From positions 1 to 9,283 of the forward strand of contig JAGLYT010000042.1 of NCBI GenBank assembly GCA_023132075.1: a stretch of 9,283 nucleotides of DNA, given 5' to 3'. The notes beneath the pieces were generated by a model. That model ran no database searches and was not told where the DNA came from. It was given only the letters and a program-made list of their open reading frames with translations. How positions within the stretch are numbered: the stretch's first letter is position 1; each line of letters begins with the position of its first letter. Shown piece after piece: positions 7,490 through 9,283 of the stretch. Source of the DNA: JAGLHV01 sp023132075 [NCBI: bacterium]. Lineage in GTDB: Bacteria; CBDUZB01; JAGLHV01. The position numbers were made by a program, and so were the translations under genes.

Positions 7490-8806
7490 ATGTATTTTTT
7501 ATATAATTTAATTTTGATTTTTTTGGTTTTTTTTACTTTCCCCTTTTGGGGGATAAAAATGATTTTTTCTTCCGAATGGAGGGAAGGTATTGGACAAAGA
7601 TTTGGATTTTTGTCTTCAAAAATAAAAAGGCGCATAAAAAAAGAAGAAGAATATTTTTGGGTTCATGCATCTTCTGTGGGAGAAGCAAAAATTGCTTCTG
7701 CATTGATAAAAGAAATAAGAAAAAAGTTTCCTTATTGTAATCTGCTTATTTCTTCCATGACTCCGACAGGGGTTCAAATATTAAAAGATTTGTATCCGAA
7801 TGAAATAGTTATTTTTGTCCCGCTTGATTTAAAGGGTTGTATAAAAAGGATTTTAAAGTGTTTCAATATTAAGGTTTTGATTTTGGTGGAAACAGAAATT
7901 TGGCCGAATCTGGTTCGTTTGGTTAAAAAACAGCAGGCAAAAATTATTATTGTTAATGGTCGCATTTCAGATACAAGTTTTAAAAAATACAAATTTTTTA
8001 AATTATGGGTAAAAAAAGCTTTATTTTTTATAGATGTTTTTAGTATGCAGTCGAAAAAGTATGCGGAACGGATTGTTTTTCTGGGTGCAGAAAAAATGAA
8101 AGTGAACATAACCGGCAATATCAAGTACGACGGGGTTTTATCGGAACAAATTATTAATCAGAAAAACAAAGATATTTATCGCGAATTTTCCTTTTCAGAA
8201 AATGATTTAATCTGGGTGGCCGGTAGTACGCGGGCAGGGGAAGAAAGAATAATTATAGATGTTTACAAGCAGGTTTTAAAAAAACATTCCGGGTTGAAAT
8301 TAATCATTGCTCCCCGTCATTTAGAGCGAATTACTTATTTGGAGAATTTGCTTGAAAGGGAATCTTTTAGTTTTATCAGGAAAAGCACTTTGTCCTCTAA
8401 AATGAATTTTTCAAAAAACGGACAAGGATTTTTTCCCCCGATAGATGTGGTTGTTCTGGATACTATGGGGGAATTAATAAAAGCATATAGTATTGCTACC
8501 GTTGTTTTTGTGGGGGGCAGCATGGTTAAAATAGGCGGACATAATATTCTTGAACCGGCCAGCCTGGGTAAACCGGTTTTATTCGGTCCTTATATGCAAA
8601 ATTTTAAAGAACCGGCCTGTTTGCTTAAAGAACGGGAAGGTGCTATTCAGGTTAAAAACGAAGAAGAGCTGGAAATTAATATATTACACTTATTAAGTAA
8701 TTTTTCGCTGTTGTCTAAGATGGGGAAAAACGCCGGGAATGCCGTTTTATCCGGACAGGGTGCAACCTTGAAAAATTTGGAGTTAATCGCCGGGTTGTTA
8801 GAGTAG
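7490..8806 (+). CDS. waaA: 3-deoxy-D-manno-octulosonic acid (Kdo) transferase
   Basis: A 438-residue GT-B glycosyltransferase (synonym kdtA). It transfers Kdo from CMP-Kdo to the lipid A precursor, starting the LPS inner core. An N-terminal hydrophobic anchor (1-22) ties it to the inner membrane. Family motifs: WVHASSVGEA (57-66, with Glu65 in the position of the catalytic Glu, E60 in E. coli), SSMTPTG (88-94), VETEIWPNL (133-141), VNGRISDTSF (155-164), GNIKYD (209-214), AGSTRAGEE (244-252), IAPRHLER (273-280) and FVGGSMVKIGGHNILEPA (340-357). A variant is GQRFG at 35-39, where E. coli has GERYG. The ATG directly follows the upstream stop, with a weak GGTGAG (7475-7480) as its ribosome-binding site, so translational coupling is likely. 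Whether one, two or more Kdo residues are added cannot be read from sequence. Confidence 0.95.
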   Translation: MYFLYNLILIFLVFFTFPFWGIKMIFSSEWREGIGQRFGFLSSKIKRRIKKEEEYFWVHASSVGEAKIASALIKEIRKKFPYCNLLISSMTPTGVQILKDLYPNEIVIFVPLDLKGCIKRILKCFNIKVLILVETEIWPNLVRLVKKQQAKIIIVNGRISDTSFKKYKFFKLWVKKALFFIDVFSMQSKKYAERIVFLGAEKMKVNITGNIKYDGVLSEQIINQKNKDIYREFSFSENDLIWVAGSTRAGEERIIIDVYKQVLKKHSGLKLIIAPRHLERITYLENLLERESFSFIRKSTLSSKMNFSKNGQGFFPPIDVVVLDTMGELIKAYSIATVVFVGGSMVKIGGHNILEPASLGKPVLFGPYMQNFKEPACLLKEREGAIQVKNEEELEINILHLLSNFSLLSKMGKNAGNAVLSGQGATLKNLELIAGLLE

Positions 8807-8829
8807 AATTCGGGGGAATAATTTAAAAA

Positions 8830-9283
8830 ATGTCGAAAAGAACGAAAAAAATAGGTCGTTATTTAGGAGGGATGGTTTTACGCATAATTGTAGGGATTAA
8901 CGGACGTTTAAGTTTTAAATGTATGTACAAATTTGCTGATATGTTGGGTGATATAGCTTATCTTTTATTAAAAAAACATTATCGAAGAGCAATGAACAAC
9001 TTAAATTTGGTTTATGGAAAAAGCTTAACCCTTAAAGAAAAGAAAGAACTTATTCGGCGTGTTTTTAGAAATTTTGCGTATTCAATTTGTGAAATAGGGC
9101 ATTTTTTTAAAAAGGATACAAAAGAAATAACCAAATTAATTGAGATAAACGGGGAAGAACATTTAAAAGAAGCTTTGAATGAAAAAAATGGTGTGATTAT
9201 GATTGGGGCGCATATCGGCAACTTTCCGCTTATAGAACTTAAATTAAGTTCTTTGGGATATCCTTATGCTGCTTTTATGAGGG
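8830..9283 (+). CDS. LpxL/HtrB-type acyltransferase (partial, 3' end missing)
   Basis: The first 151 codons of a gene that runs off the window end. Members of the LpxL/LpxM (HtrB/MsbB) family add secondary acyl chains to Kdo-lipid A. Visible features: a short basic N-terminus (MSKRTKK), a hydrophobic region (about 11-46, 'GDIAYLLL' at 40-47), YRRAMNNLNLVYG (51-63, the family's 'R-x2-x-x-NL' stretch), and GVIMIGAHIGNFPLIEL (121-137). H128 is the putative catalytic His. The usual HX4E glutamate, five residues later, is replaced by Pro133; Glu136 is nearby. This 'H-x-GNFP' form is reminiscent of LpxL-like acyltransferases from some other Gram-negative groups. The start has a GGGGGA (8812-8817) 12 bases upstream, farther than optimal. 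It lies 23 bases after waaA, as expected for a lipid A operon. Confidence 0.8.
   Translation, partial: MSKRTKKIGRYLGGMVLRIIVGINGRLSFKCMYKFADMLGDIAYLLLKKHYRRAMNNLNLVYGKSLTLKEKKELIRRVFRNFAYSICEIGHFFKKDTKEITKLIEINGEEHLKEALNEKNGVIMIGAHIGNFPLIELKLSSLGYPYAAFMR

Noticed and set aside
7546-7740. Alternate-frame ORF inside waaA
   Set aside because: It is fully contained within waaA, whose translation carries all family motifs; the other frame shows none.
8865-8874. AGGAGG directly before an in-frame ATG at 8872 in the LpxL-like gene
   Set aside because: The spacing is only one base, too short for a Shine-Dalgarno, and starting there would remove the basic N-terminus expected of the family.

Overview
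This AT-rich window (roughly one third G+C by eye) comes from a Gram-negative bacterium. All recognised genes lie on the + strand, and no stretch longer than about 150 bases lacks a gene. The Gram-negative call rests on a Kdo transferase (waaA) next to an LpxL/HtrB-type acyltransferase, which together imply lipid A/LPS synthesis. SecD and SecF are separate proteins, and SecD is short (452 aa). A stand-alone cobalamin-reactivation-like protein hints at an anaerobe with corrinoid metabolism. The mix would fit an uncultured phylum with an outer membrane (for example Omnitrophota, Atribacterota or relatives), but this placement is a low-confidence inference.

Region 1 (1-1220) holds the 3' end of pyrD (dihydroorotate dehydrogenase), followed after 5 bases by a PilZ-domain gene and then a second, paralogous PilZ gene. 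Both PilZ proteins have C-terminal membrane segments and look like products of a tandem duplication. A strong hairpin terminator (about 1247-1304) closes this block.

Region 2 (1307-6012) starts from a near-consensus extended -10 promoter and carries tgt, yajC, an HD-domain hydrolase, secD and secF. The tgt-yajC-secD-secF order is a widely conserved bacterial arrangement. The HD hydrolase between yajC and secD is the unexpected member. Tgt modifies tRNA, while YajC, SecD and SecF form the accessory complex that uses the proton motive force to aid Sec export.

Region 3 (6053-6709) is one gene resembling the activation domain of B12-dependent methionine synthase. It stands between the Sec and LPS genes.

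Region 4 (6835-9283) is a lipid A/LPS cluster: a DUF374 acyltransferase, waaA one base downstream, and an LpxL-like acyltransferase cut off by the window end.

Most of the content is housekeeping. I see no CRISPR array, mobile element, tRNA or rRNA, and nothing that I can claim is a wholly new system. The points most worth a second look are the membrane-anchored PilZ pair, the HD hydrolase inside the Sec operon, the stand-alone corrinoid-activation protein, and a 12-base repeat placed at two gene starts.
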